Below are positions 1-8,962 of a stretch of 64,000 nt of DNA, piece after piece (the stretch's first letter is position 1; each line of letters begins with the position of its first letter). The translations under genes were made by a program, and so were the position numbers. Source of the DNA: Herbaspirillum sp. WKF16 (GTDB lineage: Bacteria > Pseudomonadota > Gammaproteobacteria > Burkholderiales > Burkholderiaceae_D); assembly GCF_028993615.1 (NCBI RefSeq), contig NZ_CP118632.1, forward strand, positions 4,898,001 to 4,962,000, written 5' to 3'. The notes beneath the pieces were generated by a model, which did no database searches, was not told the DNA's origin, and saw nothing but the letters and a program-made list of their open reading frames with translations.

Positions 1-2
1 TG

Positions 3-1322
3 GTGCGGCTGCTGGGCGAGGTGCTGCGCGAACGGCGCGAAGAGCTGGGCGCGCTGGTCACGCTGGAGGCCGGCAAGATCAAGGCCGAGGGTGTGGGCGA
101 GGTGCAGGAGATGATCGACATCTGCGACTTCGCCGTCGGCCTCTCGCGGCAATTGCACGGCCTGACCATCGCCTCCGAGCGCGCCGGCCACCGCATGATG
201 GAGACCTGGCATCCGCTGGGCGTGTGCGGCGTCATCACCGCCTTCAACTTCCCGGTCGCGGTATGGGCCTGGAACGCGGCGCTGGCGCTGGTGTGCGGCA
301 ACAGCGTGATATGGAAGCCGTCGGAGAAGACGCCGTTGACCGCGCTGGCGGCGCAGCGCCTGTTCGAGGAAGCGGCGCGGCGCTTTTCCACCCGACATCC
401 GCAACTGCTGCCCGACGATCTGAGCGCGGTGCTGGTCGGCGGCGGCGCCCTGGGCGAAGCGCTCGGCGCCTCGCCGAAGGTCGCGCTGGTGAGCGCCACC
501 GGCAGCGTCGCCATGGGCCGCAAGGTGGCGCAGCAGGTGGCCGCCCGCCTGGGCCGCAGCCTGCTGGAACTGGGCGGCAACAATGCCATGATCGTGGCCC
601 CCAGCGCCGACCTCGAACTGGCGCTGCGCGCCATCGTCTTCTCCGCCGTCGGCACCGCCGGCCAGCGCTGCACCACGCTGCGCCGGCTGTTCGTGCACCG
701 GAGCATCGCCGCGCCGCTGCTGGCGCGGCTGGAAAGCGTCTATGCCGGCCTTGCCATCGGCGACCCGCGCGAAGAGGGCGTGCTGGTCGGCCCCCTGATC
801 GACCGGCGCAGCCATGACGCCATGCAAGCCGCGCTGCGCGCGGCGCGGGAAGCCGGCGCCGTCGTCAGCGGCGGCCAGCGCGTGACGGTCGGCCATGGCG
901 ACGCCGCGGCCGACAGCTGGTATGCCGCGCCGGCGCTTGTGCGCATGCCGGCGCAAACGGAGCTGATGCACGAAGAGACCTTCGCCCCCATCCTCTATGT
1001 GGTCGAGTACGACGACTTCGCCGACGCCATCGCCATGAACAACGCGGTGCCGCAGGGCTTGTCCTCGGCGCTGTTTTCCAACGACCTGCGCGAGGCCGAC
1101 CGTTTCATGTCCGCCGCCGGCAGCGACTGCGGCCTGGCCAACATCAACATCGGCACCAGCGGCGCCGAGATCGGCGGCGCCTTCGGCGGTGAAAAGGACA
1201 CCGGCGGCGGCCGCGAATCGGGCTCGGACGCCTGGAAGAACTACATGCGCCGCGCGACCAACACGATCAACTACAGCGGGACGCTGCCGCTGGCCCAGGG
1301 GGTGAGGTTCGATGTGGGATGA
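3..1322 (+). CDS. ALDH7-family aldehyde dehydrogenase (L-aminoadipate-semialdehyde / piperideine-6-carboxylate type), 5' end outside window
   Basis: NAD(P)-dependent oxidation of an aldehyde to an acid. The closest functional class is the antiquitin/AmaB group, which oxidises alpha-aminoadipate semialdehyde in lysine and pipecolate breakdown. The visible 439 residues hold the cofactor-loop region (FNFPVAVWAWN, WKPSEKTPLT), the LLELGGNN segment with the general-base Glu, and the catalytic Cys in GQRCTTLRR (Cys223 of the visible part). The C-terminal FGGEKDTGGGRESGSDAWK is typical of ALDH7. Family members are about 500 residues, so roughly 60 N-terminal residues lie before the window; the GTG at position 3 is probably internal. 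No partner gene is visible. The family call is firm; the substrate is inferred. Confidence 0.85.
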   Translation: MRLLGEVLRERREELGALVTLEAGKIKAEGVGEVQEMIDICDFAVGLSRQLHGLTIASERAGHRMMETWHPLGVCGVITAFNFPVAVWAWNAALALVCGNSVIWKPSEKTPLTALAAQRLFEEAARRFSTRHPQLLPDDLSAVLVGGGALGEALGASPKVALVSATGSVAMGRKVAQQVAARLGRSLLELGGNNAMIVAPSADLELALRAIVFSAVGTAGQRCTTLRRLFVHRSIAAPLLARLESVYAGLAIGDPREEGVLVGPLIDRRSHDAMQAALRAAREAGAVVSGGQRVTVGHGDAAADSWYAAPALVRMPAQTELMHEETFAPILYVVEYDDFADAIAMNNAVPQGLSSALFSNDLREADRFMSAAGSDCGLANINIGTSGAEIGGAFGGEKDTGGGRESGSDAWKNYMRRATNTINYSGTLPLAQGVRFDVG

Positions 1323-1333
1323 GCGGGCGGTTT

Positions 1334-1379
1334 CAGGACAGGCCCTTCGGCGGGCTCAGGACAAGCCCTTCGGGCGGAT
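1334..1379. repeat. two tandem copies of a 23-bp GC-rich unit
   Basis: Two head-to-tail, slightly diverged copies at 1334-1356 and 1357-1379, each starting CAGGACA and containing GCCCTTCGG. They lie just after the aldehyde dehydrogenase stop, in a 480-bp gap without a convincing gene. Similar CCCTTCGG-type intergenic repeats are scattered in many proteobacteria. Open frames crossing them look like chance. Confidence 0.6.
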
Positions 1380-1440
1380 CAGGGCCGGCGTCGATACGCC
1401 GCTGCGCGGCTACTCGGCCCGAACGGCGTTGATTGACGTG

Positions 1441-1560
1441 CGACGAACGACGCTGGGTTCCTGCTTTCGCAGGAACGACGAGGAGGGGCTTGAGTGCGAG
1501 GAGGTGTTGTCCGCCTCCTTCGTGTCGTCCCTGCGAAAGCAGGGACCCAGCGTCGTTCAA
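1441..1560. repeat. inverted pair of dispersed hairpin repeats
   Basis: Two copies of a roughly 40-bp element in opposite orientation, at 1441-1483 and 1517-1560. Each has its own stem-loop (left copy TTCCTGC-TTTC-GCAGGAA) and the flanking words CGACG and CTGGG. The pair could fold into one long hairpin. The same element recurs near 6.2, 53.3 and 60.1 kb. Frames across it encode WVPAFAGTT-like peptides, which is a signature of the repeat and not of a gene. The rest of the gap (1561-1803) shows nothing I can name. Confidence 0.7.
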
Positions 1561-1803
1561 CGGCAATCGAGACGCCATAGACCTCGCCGGATCCCCGCAG
1601 GCGAACCGGGTCGCGCGGCCCGCCAACAAGGAATCCTTGCAACTTCCCCCGTCATTTTTACAGCCACCACTCCCGCGTAAATCCAGGTAAGACCCCACCA
1701 CCCGAAGGAACCCCACGCTTACGCTGTCATTCCTGCGCGCCGTTCCCGGCGGCAACGCCGCCGCGACGACCGCAGCTTCATGGGCAAAGCACGAGGGGGA
1801 CTC

Positions 1804-2145
1804 ATGCACCAGCAACACCATACCAGCCGCACCGCCCGCCGTATCCGCACCGGCAGCCTGCTCGCCGCCTGCCTGGGCGCAAGCGCGCTGGCCGGCTGCG
1901 CCAACTTCAGCGACGTGCGGTCCGAGGAACGCGACATGTTCATGGTCTCCGCCACCGGCGTGAGCTACACCATGTCGATCCCGGCCCTGACCGCCGCCGC
2001 CAAGGAAAAGGCCTACGACTTCTGCGGCAAGCAGCAGATGAAAGCCGACCTGCGCCAGCTGGTGCGCGGCTGGCGTCCGATGCAGGTGGAGCTGTACTTC
2101 CGCTGCCAGCCGCAAGGCCTGAGCCTGCAGGCGCTGCTGGACTGA
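1804..2145 (+). CDS. small putative lipoprotein, unknown function
   Basis: A 113-residue protein with a basic N-terminus (about residues 1-15), a short hydrophobic stretch (SLLAACLGASALAG) and a lipobox LAGC followed by Ala. It is therefore predicted to be a lipid-anchored envelope protein. The mature part holds two further Cys residues (DFCGKQ, YFRCQ) that might form a disulfide. The ATG at 1804 is chosen because GGGGGA at 1795-1800 sits just before it; an in-frame ATG at 1780 would give a poorer signal peptide. It is convergent with the 2158-3480 gene, with 12 bp between. I do not recognise the family. Confidence 0.65.
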   Translation: MHQQHHTSRTARRIRTGSLLAACLGASALAGCANFSDVRSEERDMFMVSATGVSYTMSIPALTAAAKEKAYDFCGKQQMKADLRQLVRGWRPMQVELYFRCQPQGLSLQALLD

Positions 2146-2157
2146 GCGCTGCTGCGT

Positions 2158-3480
2158 TCAAGCCTGCGGGAAGTCGCGCTCGCGCACGGCATTGCCGTCG
2201 GCGTCGATGGCGTCGGCCAGCCTGAACTGCGCCACGCCCAGCGAGGCCACGGCATCGGCCGCGTCCAGCAGCGGTTCCTGCGGGTCGCCGTCCAGCACCT
2301 GCGCCGACTGCGCCAGCACGCGGCCGCCGGCGCGCAGGATCACCTGCAGCACGGTCTCGCCGTCCTCGTCGGCCACCGCGAAGACCGCGGTGGCGCCGTC
2401 TGCGGCGACACCCGATTGCGCCAATCCCTGCTCCAGCTCCGACATCATCTGCAACATGCGGTACTCGGCGTTGCCGGTGCGCTTGCCGCCGTGGAACAGG
2501 TCCTGGTACAGGAAGTGCAGCTCGCACGGCGCCTCGCCGGCGGGCTTGCCGGTCAGGCACTGCTGCAGCAGCGGCGTGTATTGCTCGGCCCAGGCGCGGA
2601 AGGCCGTGCCGCGCCGCTCGAAGTAAGCGTCGGCCGCGGCCTCGTCCCTGGGGACGGCGTAGAAGGGGTCGTTCATGTCCTTGAGCGCGAAGCCGAGCAA
2701 GAAGCGCAGCTCCAGCGCCTGGTCGTCTTCACCAAAGCCGTTTTCCGGCCAGCCGCGCATGCTGCGCTCGATGGCCGGCACGCTCATCACCTTCTTGTCG
2801 GTCAGCGAGGCGAAGGCGTCGCGGTTCATGGCCTCGACGTCGCCGTAGGTGAGCGCATCGATCTCGTCGGGGTGGTACAGGTGGTGCACCAGCACCACGC
2901 GCGCCTTGGCGCTTTCCAGGCCGGCCTCTTGCAGGCTGGTGCGCAGCGCGTCGAAAGCGTCGCCGTCGGCCAGCGCCAGCTCCTGCCTGAGCCCGCCGCG
3001 CGTGCGCGCCAGGAAGGGAATCAGGAAGGCGTTGATCTCCATTTCCTTCTCGCCGCGGCGCAGGATCACGACGTCGGCGCTCTCCTCCACCACTTCCAGC
3101 AACAGCGCATGGGCGCGGCGGTCGTCATGGCGCAGCTGTTCCAGCGCCTCGTAGAGGGTCTCGTCGTCGCGCTGGCGCAGGAAGTTGCGCACCATGCGCT
3201 CCAGCTCGTCCTGGCCGACGCGACGGCCGGCGGCGTCGGGCGCGCCGGCGGCCACCGCCGCAGCCAGCGCCAGCAGCTGCAGCACCTGCTCCTCGCCGTC
3301 GTCCAGATCCTGCGAGGAGGAATGGGCGCTGTGCTGGCGGCGACGCGAGGCGTCGGTGGCGACGTGGGTCTTCGGCTTGTCCCTGGCCGGGCCTTGCGGC
3401 TTGGGGTTCGGATTCGGCCTGGCGGCGGGCTTGCCCGCCTTGGCCGGAGGTTTGCCCTGCGGGCGGTTAGGTTTGTTCAT
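2158..3480 (-). CDS. uncharacterised protein, probably DUF2863 family
   Basis: A 440-residue protein with no transmembrane segment or signal peptide. The first 45 residues are low complexity, rich in Pro, Lys, Asn and Arg, and likely disordered and basic. The rest looks like a folded alpha/beta protein with segments such as LVHHLYHPDEIDALTYGDVEAMNRD. I recall similar betaproteobacterial proteins grouped as DUF2863, but this is recognition from memory. It starts 12 bp after the DMT transporter stop (3493) on the same strand, so the two are probably co-transcribed. No catalytic motif is evident. Confidence 0.6.
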   Translation of the reverse strand: MNKPNRPQGKPPAKAGKPAARPNPNPKPQGPARDKPKTHVATDASRRRQHSAHSSSQDLDDGEEQVLQLLALAAAVAAGAPDAAGRRVGQDELERMVRNFLRQRDDETLYEALEQLRHDDRRAHALLLEVVEESADVVILRRGEKEMEINAFLIPFLARTRGGLRQELALADGDAFDALRTSLQEAGLESAKARVVLVHHLYHPDEIDALTYGDVEAMNRDAFASLTDKKVMSVPAIERSMRGWPENGFGEDDQALELRFLLGFALKDMNDPFYAVPRDEAAADAYFERRGTAFRAWAEQYTPLLQQCLTGKPAGEAPCELHFLYQDLFHGGKRTGNAEYRMLQMMSELEQGLAQSGVAADGATAVFAVADEDGETVLQVILRAGGRVLAQSAQVLDGDPQEPLLDAADAVASLGVAQFRLADAIDADGNAVRERDFPQA

Positions 3481-3492
3481 CTCTTCTTTCGC

Positions 3493-4434
3493 TCAGTTCA
3501 GCGGCAATTCGGTTCGGGCGGCCGGGGCGGCGCGTCCGGGCAAGGTGGCCAGCAGCATGCCGGCCATGGCCACGGCAAAGGCCCCGGCCTGCAGCAGGGA
3601 AAGGCTCTCGCCCAGGGCGGCCACGCCCACCAGCGCGGCCGACACCGGCAGCATCACGGTGAACACGCCGGCGCGGCCGGCCGGCACCACCTTGAGCCCG
3701 GTCATCCACAGCCACACCGTCCACACGCTGGCGGCCAGCGCATAGAACACCAGCAGCAGCCAGATGTCGGCGCGCACCGCGCCGAAATCGAAACTCAGGG
3801 CAGTATAGAAGCCCATGGGCGTCATCAGCAGCAGGCCCCAGAGGTTGATCACCGCGCTGATGCGCTTGGGCGTGAGCACCGCGGTCAGCTTCTTGCCGAT
3901 CACCGCGTACGAACCCTCGCACAGCACCGCGCCGAACACCAGCAGGTTGCCCAGCCAGGCGCCGTGGCCGGCTGTCGCGCCATCCGCGCCGTGGGTATTC
4001 TTGGCCAGCGACAGCAGGCCGATGCCAATGGCGCCGCAGGCCACCGCGCCCCACACGCGCAGCGTGATCTTCTCTTTCAGGAAGATCCAGCTCATCAGCG
4101 CCACCACCGCCGGAATGGCCGACATGATCACGCCGGCCGACACCGCGCTGGTCATCGAGACGCCGGTGATCATGCAGATCGTGAAGAGGAAATTGCCGAG
4201 GAAGGACTCCAGGAACACCAGCCAGCGCGACTGCGTCGACAGCGGCTTCTCGTCGGCCGGCTTCTTCAGCCAGCGCGCCATGGCCACCGCGCCGATGCCG
4301 AAGCGCAGCCAGGCCAGCAGGAACACCGGCAACGCCGCCGCCAGCGGCTTGGTCAGGGCGACGTAGGCGCCGACCATGGACATGGAAAGGATCAGGCAGC
4401 CGTAGCCCATGGCCCGGCTCGGGGTATAGCTCAT
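3493..4434 (-). CDS. DMT-superfamily (EamA) transporter
   Basis: A 313-residue inner-membrane protein with about ten hydrophobic segments arranged as two repeated EamA halves. Landmarks are VGAYVALTKPLA in the first half, SAVSAGVIMSAIPAVVALMSWIFLKEKIT at the end of that half, and an acidic/polar repeat near VAALGESLSL in the second. EamA proteins export amino acids, metabolites or drugs; the substrate cannot be read here. The start MSYTPSRAMGYG precedes the first membrane helix directly. It lies upstream of the 2158-3480 gene (12-bp gap) and diverges from the racemase-like gene at 4648. Confidence 0.85.
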   Translation of the reverse strand: MSYTPSRAMGYGCLILSMSMVGAYVALTKPLAAALPVFLLAWLRFGIGAVAMARWLKKPADEKPLSTQSRWLVFLESFLGNFLFTICMITGVSMTSAVSAGVIMSAIPAVVALMSWIFLKEKITLRVWGAVACGAIGIGLLSLAKNTHGADGATAGHGAWLGNLLVFGAVLCEGSYAVIGKKLTAVLTPKRISAVINLWGLLLMTPMGFYTALSFDFGAVRADIWLLLVFYALAASVWTVWLWMTGLKVVPAGRAGVFTVMLPVSAALVGVAALGESLSLLQAGAFAVAMAGMLLATLPGRAAPAARTELPLN

Positions 4435-4647
4435 CGTGGTCCGTCTTCGGTGTGGTAGCCCTGGATTTTAACCGCAGACGGGCACATCGCCGCCGCCCGC
4501 ATGGCCGCGGCTTATGTCATATCCGCATGGGCCGGCCCGGGCGAGACGGCCCGCGGCCCCGACTTCATGCATGGGCGGCATGATGGCCCGGGCTGCGCGG
4601 GCGCATACTCAAGCCATCGTTCACGCCTCACCGCACAAGGAAACAAC

Positions 4648-6111
4648 ATGCCCGCCACCGCGCAAGACACCCGCCGCTCCTACGGCATCATCGGCGGACT
4701 GGGCCCGCTGGCCTCGGCCGACGTGTTCTTCAAGCTGATGCAGGCGATGGCCGCCGGCGGCGACATCGAACAGGCCGACGTCATCTTCGAGCAGCACCCT
4801 TTCCGCCAGTCCCGAGGCGATGGCCTGGCCAGCACCGCCACCACCGAGCGCAAGCTCTACGTGTTCGACATGATCCGCGACTTCGAGAAGCGCGGCGTCG
4901 GCGCGGTGGTGCTGCCCTGCTTCCTCAGCCATACCTTCATCGACGAGCTGCGCGCCAACACCGCCCTGCCCATCGTCGACATGATGGCGGCGCTGGCCGG
5001 CCACGTGCGCCGCGAATACCCGCATGCCACGCGCATCGGCGTGCTGGCCTCGGACTATACGCGCGAGTCGGGCCTGTTCGAGCGCTACTTCCCGGCGCCG
5101 GCTTTCGAGGTGATCCATGCGCGCGCGGTGGACGGCGTCAATCCGGTGGCCGAGGCGGTGTACGGCGCCGACGGCATCAAGCGCGGCCATCTCGGCGACC
5201 GGCCGCTGCAACTGCTGGCGCAGGCCGCGCGCGACCTGGCGGCGCAGGGTGCGCAAGTGATCCTGCCGGGCCTGACCGAGGTCGCGCTGGCGGCGCACGC
5301 CATCGGCGCGCTGCCGGCGCCGCTGGTGGACAGCAACCGGGTCTATGCGCGCAGCGTGGCCGAGGGCCGGCGCGAGGCGGCGGCCAAGCCGTTCAAGGTG
5401 GGCGTGGTGGGCGGCGTGGGGCCGGCGGCGACGGTGGACTTCATGCAAAAGATCGTGCGCAACACCCCGGCCGCGCGCGACCAGGAGCACATCAAGGTGC
5501 ATGTGGAACAGAACCCGCAGATCCCCGACCGCACCGAGAACCTGATCGGCCACGGCCCGGACCCGACCATCGCGCTGTACGCCACCTGCAAGAAACTGGA
5601 AGACGGCGGCGCCGACCTGATCGCGATTCCCTGCAACACCGCGCATGCCTACGTGGAACGCATGCAGTCCAGCCTGGCGATCCCGATCGTGAACATGCTG
5701 ACCGTGACGGTGCAAAGCATCCGCCGGCGCTTCCCGGAACTGAAGCAGGTCGGCCTGCTGGCGACCTCCGGCACGCTGGGCAGCGGGGTCTACCAGCGCG
5801 CGCTGGAAGAACAGGGGTTACGGCAACTGGCGCCCTCCCCCGCCGCGCAGGAACGCGTGATGGAAGCCATCTACGGGCGCGAGGGCGTCAAGGCAGGCCA
5901 TACCGAAGGACGCTGCCAGGACGACATCCGCGCCGGGCTGGACGACCTCGCCAGGCAGGGCGCGCAGGTGGTGATCCTGGGCTGCACCGAGTTGCCGCTG
6001 CTGCTGCCGTTTGCCGAACTGCGGCTGGGCGACGCCAGCGTCGTGCTGGTAGATCCCACGGATACGCTGGCGCGGCGCTGTGTGGAGATGGCAGGCATGG
6101 CGGGAGGGTGA
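4648..6111 (+). CDS. two-domain aspartate/glutamate racemase-family protein (tandem fusion)
   Basis: 487 residues, about twice the usual 230-250 of this family, built of two homologous halves (about 11-235 and 248-480). Each opens with a GxxGGxGPxA loop (YGIIGGLGPLAS; VGVVGGVGPAAT). The C-terminal half keeps both cysteines of the cofactor-independent two-base mechanism: Cys329 in IPCNTAH and Cys446 in LGCTE. The N-terminal half keeps Cys91 (LPCFLSH), but Leu209 (PGLTE) replaces the second Cys and the Asn-Thr after the first is lost. The N-half is therefore probably inactive as a racemase. The ATG at 4648 follows AAGGAAAC. Product could be D-Asp, D-Glu or a hydantoin-type substrate. Confidence 0.85.
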   Translation: MPATAQDTRRSYGIIGGLGPLASADVFFKLMQAMAAGGDIEQADVIFEQHPFRQSRGDGLASTATTERKLYVFDMIRDFEKRGVGAVVLPCFLSHTFIDELRANTALPIVDMMAALAGHVRREYPHATRIGVLASDYTRESGLFERYFPAPAFEVIHARAVDGVNPVAEAVYGADGIKRGHLGDRPLQLLAQAARDLAAQGAQVILPGLTEVALAAHAIGALPAPLVDSNRVYARSVAEGRREAAAKPFKVGVVGGVGPAATVDFMQKIVRNTPAARDQEHIKVHVEQNPQIPDRTENLIGHGPDPTIALYATCKKLEDGGADLIAIPCNTAHAYVERMQSSLAIPIVNMLTVTVQSIRRRFPELKQVGLLATSGTLGSGVYQRALEEQGLRQLAPSPAAQERVMEAIYGREGVKAGHTEGRCQDDIRAGLDDLARQGAQVVILGCTELPLLLPFAELRLGDASVVLVDPTDTLARRCVEMAGMAGG

Positions 6112-6167
6112 GGGCTCGGGAAGTTTTCCTCCCGACCTTCTCGGTGCAGGCCTCGTTCAACGGCCGT

Positions 6168-6306
6168 CGAGGCATGACGAACGTCACTGGATCCCCGCTT
6201 TCGCGGGGACGACGGATTAAGGAGGCGATGAGCCCATGACCGGATGCGACAGGAGAGGCGCGGCGGACGGCGCCGGGTCCAAGCCTTCGCCGGGACGACC
6301 AGTCGT
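6168..6306. repeat. two copies of the dispersed hairpin repeat
   Basis: A copy at about 6168-6226 has a strong stem (CCCCGC-TTTC-GCGGGG) followed by GACGACGG. A diverged copy at about 6263-6306 has CCGGGTCC and CTTCGCCGGGACGAC. They fill the space between two convergent genes (stops at 6111 and 6315) and could help terminate both. No T-tract follows either stem, so true intrinsic termination is uncertain. Confidence 0.55.
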
Positions 6307-6314
6307 GGGATAGC

Positions 6315-7130
6315 TCACCAAGCCGCCAAGATCCCTCCCTTGAACTCGGCCTGGATGAAACGCTTCACCTCATCGGATTGATACGCCGCCACCAGCTTGC
6401 GCAACCAGGGCTGGTCGCGGTCCTTCTCGCGCACGGCGATCAGGCAGGCATAGGGGCTGTCGCCGTCTTCCACCAGCAGGCTGTCGCGCGCCGGGTTAAG
6501 CCCGGCCTTGGCGGCGAAGTCGGCGTTGACCGCCGAGGCGTCGAGATCGTCCAGCGTGCGCGGCAGCTGGGCGGCGTCGATCTCCACGAACTTCCACTTC
6601 TTCGGGTTCTCGACGATGTCGATCGGTGTGGCGTTGGTGCCGGTCAGCGGATCGATGCCGGCGCGCAGCTTGAGCTGGCCGTGTTTTTGCAACAGCAGCA
6701 GCACGCGGCTCTCGTTGGCCGGGTCGTTGGGGATGCCGATCCTGGCGCCGGCCGGGATCTCATCGAGCTTGCGGTACTTCTTCGAATAGATCGCCATCGG
6801 GCCGATCATGGTCTTGCCCTCGGCGTACAGCTTGTAGCCGCGCGCCTTGATCTGCGCGTTCAGGAACGGGCGATGCTGGTAGCTGTTGGCGTCGAGCTCG
6901 CCGGCGTCCAGCGCCGCATTGGGCTGGATGTAGTCGTTGAACTCGATGATCCTCACCTTGTAGCCGGGATTGTCGCGTTCGAAGACGCGCCTGGCGGCCT
7001 CGAAGATCTGCGCGTGCGGGCCGCTGGTGACGCCGACCTTGATGACCTTCTCCTCGGCGGCCTGCACCGACGCCGCCAATCCGGCGGCAACCGCCGCCGC
7101 GCCCAGCCACTTCCATACTGCGTGCTTCAT
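6315..7130 (-). CDS. MetQ/NlpA-type periplasmic substrate-binding protein
   Basis: A 271-residue binding protein of the NlpA family, which usually delivers methionine to the MetNI importer. Family signatures are IKVGVTSGPHAQIFE near the mature N-terminus, EFNDYIQPNAALDAGELDANSYQHRPFL (about residues 64-91), and the IGIPNDPANESRVLLLL and NADFAAKAGL segments. It has an ordinary signal peptide (residues 1-24, ending ASVQA) and no Cys at the cleavage site, so it should be soluble in the periplasm, unlike most MetQ lipoproteins. No metN or metI is nearby. It is the last gene of the minus-strand cluster, 99 bp after the fused ATPase. Confidence 0.8.
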   Translation of the reverse strand: MKHAVWKWLGAAAVAAGLAASVQAAEEKVIKVGVTSGPHAQIFEAARRVFERDNPGYKVRIIEFNDYIQPNAALDAGELDANSYQHRPFLNAQIKARGYKLYAEGKTMIGPMAIYSKKYRKLDEIPAGARIGIPNDPANESRVLLLLQKHGQLKLRAGIDPLTGTNATPIDIVENPKKWKFVEIDAAQLPRTLDDLDASAVNADFAAKAGLNPARDSLLVEDGDSPYACLIAVREKDRDQPWLRKLVAAYQSDEVKRFIQAEFKGGILAAW

Positions 7131-7229
7131 CCTTCTTCCCCTGCAGGTAAAAGGATCAATGTATCGGCCGCGTCGCCGCGCAGGAAGGAATCTTTTCCCG
7201 CTTCGATATGTGCTGCGCGACTAAGCCGG

Positions 7230-8942
7230 TCAGGCCGGCAGCAGTTCCTCCGCGCGCGCCGGCGGCGCCTGCCGGACCGCCGCGCCCGGCACCGCGGCGA
7301 TCAGCGCGCGCGTGTAGGGATGCTGCGGATCGCGCCAGATCGACTGGTGGTCGCCCTGCTCCACGATGCGCCCGCCGTTCATCACCAGCACGCGGTCGGC
7401 GATGTAGCGCACCACCGACAGGTCGTGCGAGATGAAGAGGTAGGACAGGCCGAACTCGCGCTTGAGGTCCACCAGCAGGTTGAGGATCTGCGCCTGCACC
7501 GAGACGTCCAGCGCCGACACCGGCTCGTCGCAGATCACCAGCGCGGGCTTCAGCACCAGCGCGCGCGCAATGCCGATGCGCTGGCGCTGGCCGCCGGAGA
7601 ACTGGTGTGCGTAGCGCGTGAGCGCACTCTTGGGCAAGCCGACCAGGTCGACCATCTGCTCGATGCGGCGGCGCCGCTCGGCGCGGTCCTTCACTTCATG
7701 GATCACCAGCGCGGCGTCCAGGATCTCGGCCACGGTGTGGCGCGGGTTGAGCGAGGCATAGGGATCCTGGAACACCATCTGCACGCGGCGCCGGTGCGGG
7801 CGCAATGCGGCGCGGCCAAGCCGCGCGATGTCGACGCCGTCCAGCAGGATGCGGCCCGAGACGCTGTCTTCCAGGCGCACGATGCTGCGCGAGAGCGTGG
7901 ACTTGCCGCAACCCGATTCGCCCACCAGTCCGACCGTCTCGCCGGCGGCGATGTCGAAGGAGACCCCGCGCACCGCCTGCACCGTGCCGCGCGGCGTGGC
8001 GTAGTCGACCCGCAGGTCTTGCACCGACAACAGCGGCGACGGCCGCCCGCTATCGGCAGCGGCGAACGGCAACGCCGGCTCGCCGCCGCCCAGCGTGAAA
8101 CTGCGGCTGCCGTCTGCCGCCAGCTCGCTGCGGATCTCGGGCAGGCGCCGGCGACGGTAATGCAGGTCCTGCTCCAGCCGCAGCGAGGCGCCCAGCAGGC
8201 CGCGCGTGTAGTCGTGCCGCGGCGCGGCGAACAGCGCCGCGCTGGCGGCCTCCTCCACCTTGCCGCCGCCATGCATCACGGCCACGCGGTCGGCCCACTG
8301 CTCGACCACGCCCAGGTCGTGGGTGATCAGCAGCACCGCCATGCCCAGCTCGCGCCGCAGCTGGTCCAGCAGTTCGAGGATCTGCGCCTGGATGGTGACG
8401 TCCAGCGCCGTCGTGGGCTCGTCGGCGATCAGCAGGCGCGGCCGGTTGGCCACCGCCATGGCGATCATCACGCGCTGGCGCTGGCCGCCCGAGAGCTGGT
8501 GCGGATAGTCGTCGATGCGCCGTTGCGGCTCGGGGATGCGCACCAGTTCCAGCAACTCGATGGCGCGCGCGCGGGCCGCCGCCGGGCCCAGGTCCTGGTG
8601 CAGCCGGATCGCCTCGATCACCTGGCGGCCGATCGACAGCACCGGGTTGAGCGAGGTCATCGGCTCCTGGAAGATCATTGAGATGGCGTCGCCGCGCAGG
8701 GCCGACAAGTCGTCCTCGGACAGCGCCAGCAGGTCGCGCCCCTCGAACAGCAGCTCGCCCGAGACCTGGGCCGACGGCCCCAGCAGGCGCAACAGCGAGA
8801 GCGCCGTGGTCGATTTGCCGCAACCGGATTCGCCCACCAGCGCCACGGTCTGGCCGGGCGCGATGGCCAGGTCGAGCCCGCGCACGGCCTGGTGGCCGGC
8901 GAAGGAAACCTTGAGATTGCGGATGTCGAGCAGCGGCTGCAT
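7230..8942 (-). CDS. fused dipeptide/oligopeptide ABC transporter ATP-binding protein (DppD-DppF type)
   Basis: 570 residues carrying two complete ABC ATPase domains in one chain, as in GsiA-type importers. Each half has a Walker A ([26 protein letters not shown]), a signature loop ([24 protein letters not shown]) and a Walker B ending DEP. One chain can therefore replace the separate DppD and DppF subunits. Two ATGs occur at 8948 and 8942. AAGGAG directly abuts the first and lies 6 nt before the second, so 8942 is the better start. It lies 20 bp after the monooxygenase gene, serving the permeases encoded at 10910-12833. Confidence 0.9.
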   Translation of the reverse strand: MQPLLDIRNLKVSFAGHQAVRGLDLAIAPGQTVALVGESGCGKSTTALSLLRLLGPSAQVSGELLFEGRDLLALSEDDLSALRGDAISMIFQEPMTSLNPVLSIGRQVIEAIRLHQDLGPAAARARAIELLELVRIPEPQRRIDDYPHQLSGGQRQRVMIAMAVANRPRLLIADEPTTALDVTIQAQILELLDQLRRELGMAVLLITHDLGVVEQWADRVAVMHGGGKVEEAASAALFAAPRHDYTRGLLGASLRLEQDLHYRRRRLPEIRSELAADGSRSFTLGGGEPALPFAAADSGRPSPLLSVQDLRVDYATPRGTVQAVRGVSFDIAAGETVGLVGESGCGKSTLSRSIVRLEDSVSGRILLDGVDIARLGRAALRPHRRRVQMVFQDPYASLNPRHTVAEILDAALVIHEVKDRAERRRRIEQMVDLVGLPKSALTRYAHQFSGGQRQRIGIARALVLKPALVICDEPVSALDVSVQAQILNLLVDLKREFGLSYLFISHDLSVVRYIADRVLVMNGGRIVEQGDHQSIWRDPQHPYTRALIAAVPGAAVRQAPPARAEELLPA

Positions 8943-8962
8943 GGTCATCTCCTTATTGGTGC

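Noticed and set aside
1379..1642. short frames encoding WVPAFAGTT-like peptides
   Set aside because: They come from the dispersed hairpin repeat and recur wherever it occurs (also near 53.3 kb). No ribosome site or conservation in kind is seen.
2416..4458. 680-residue open frame on the plus strand over two minus-strand genes
   Set aside because: It lies opposite well-supported genes (a DUF2863-like protein and a DMT transporter), is rich in His, Arg, Gln and Gly, and matches no family. It is an artefact of high GC in codon third positions.
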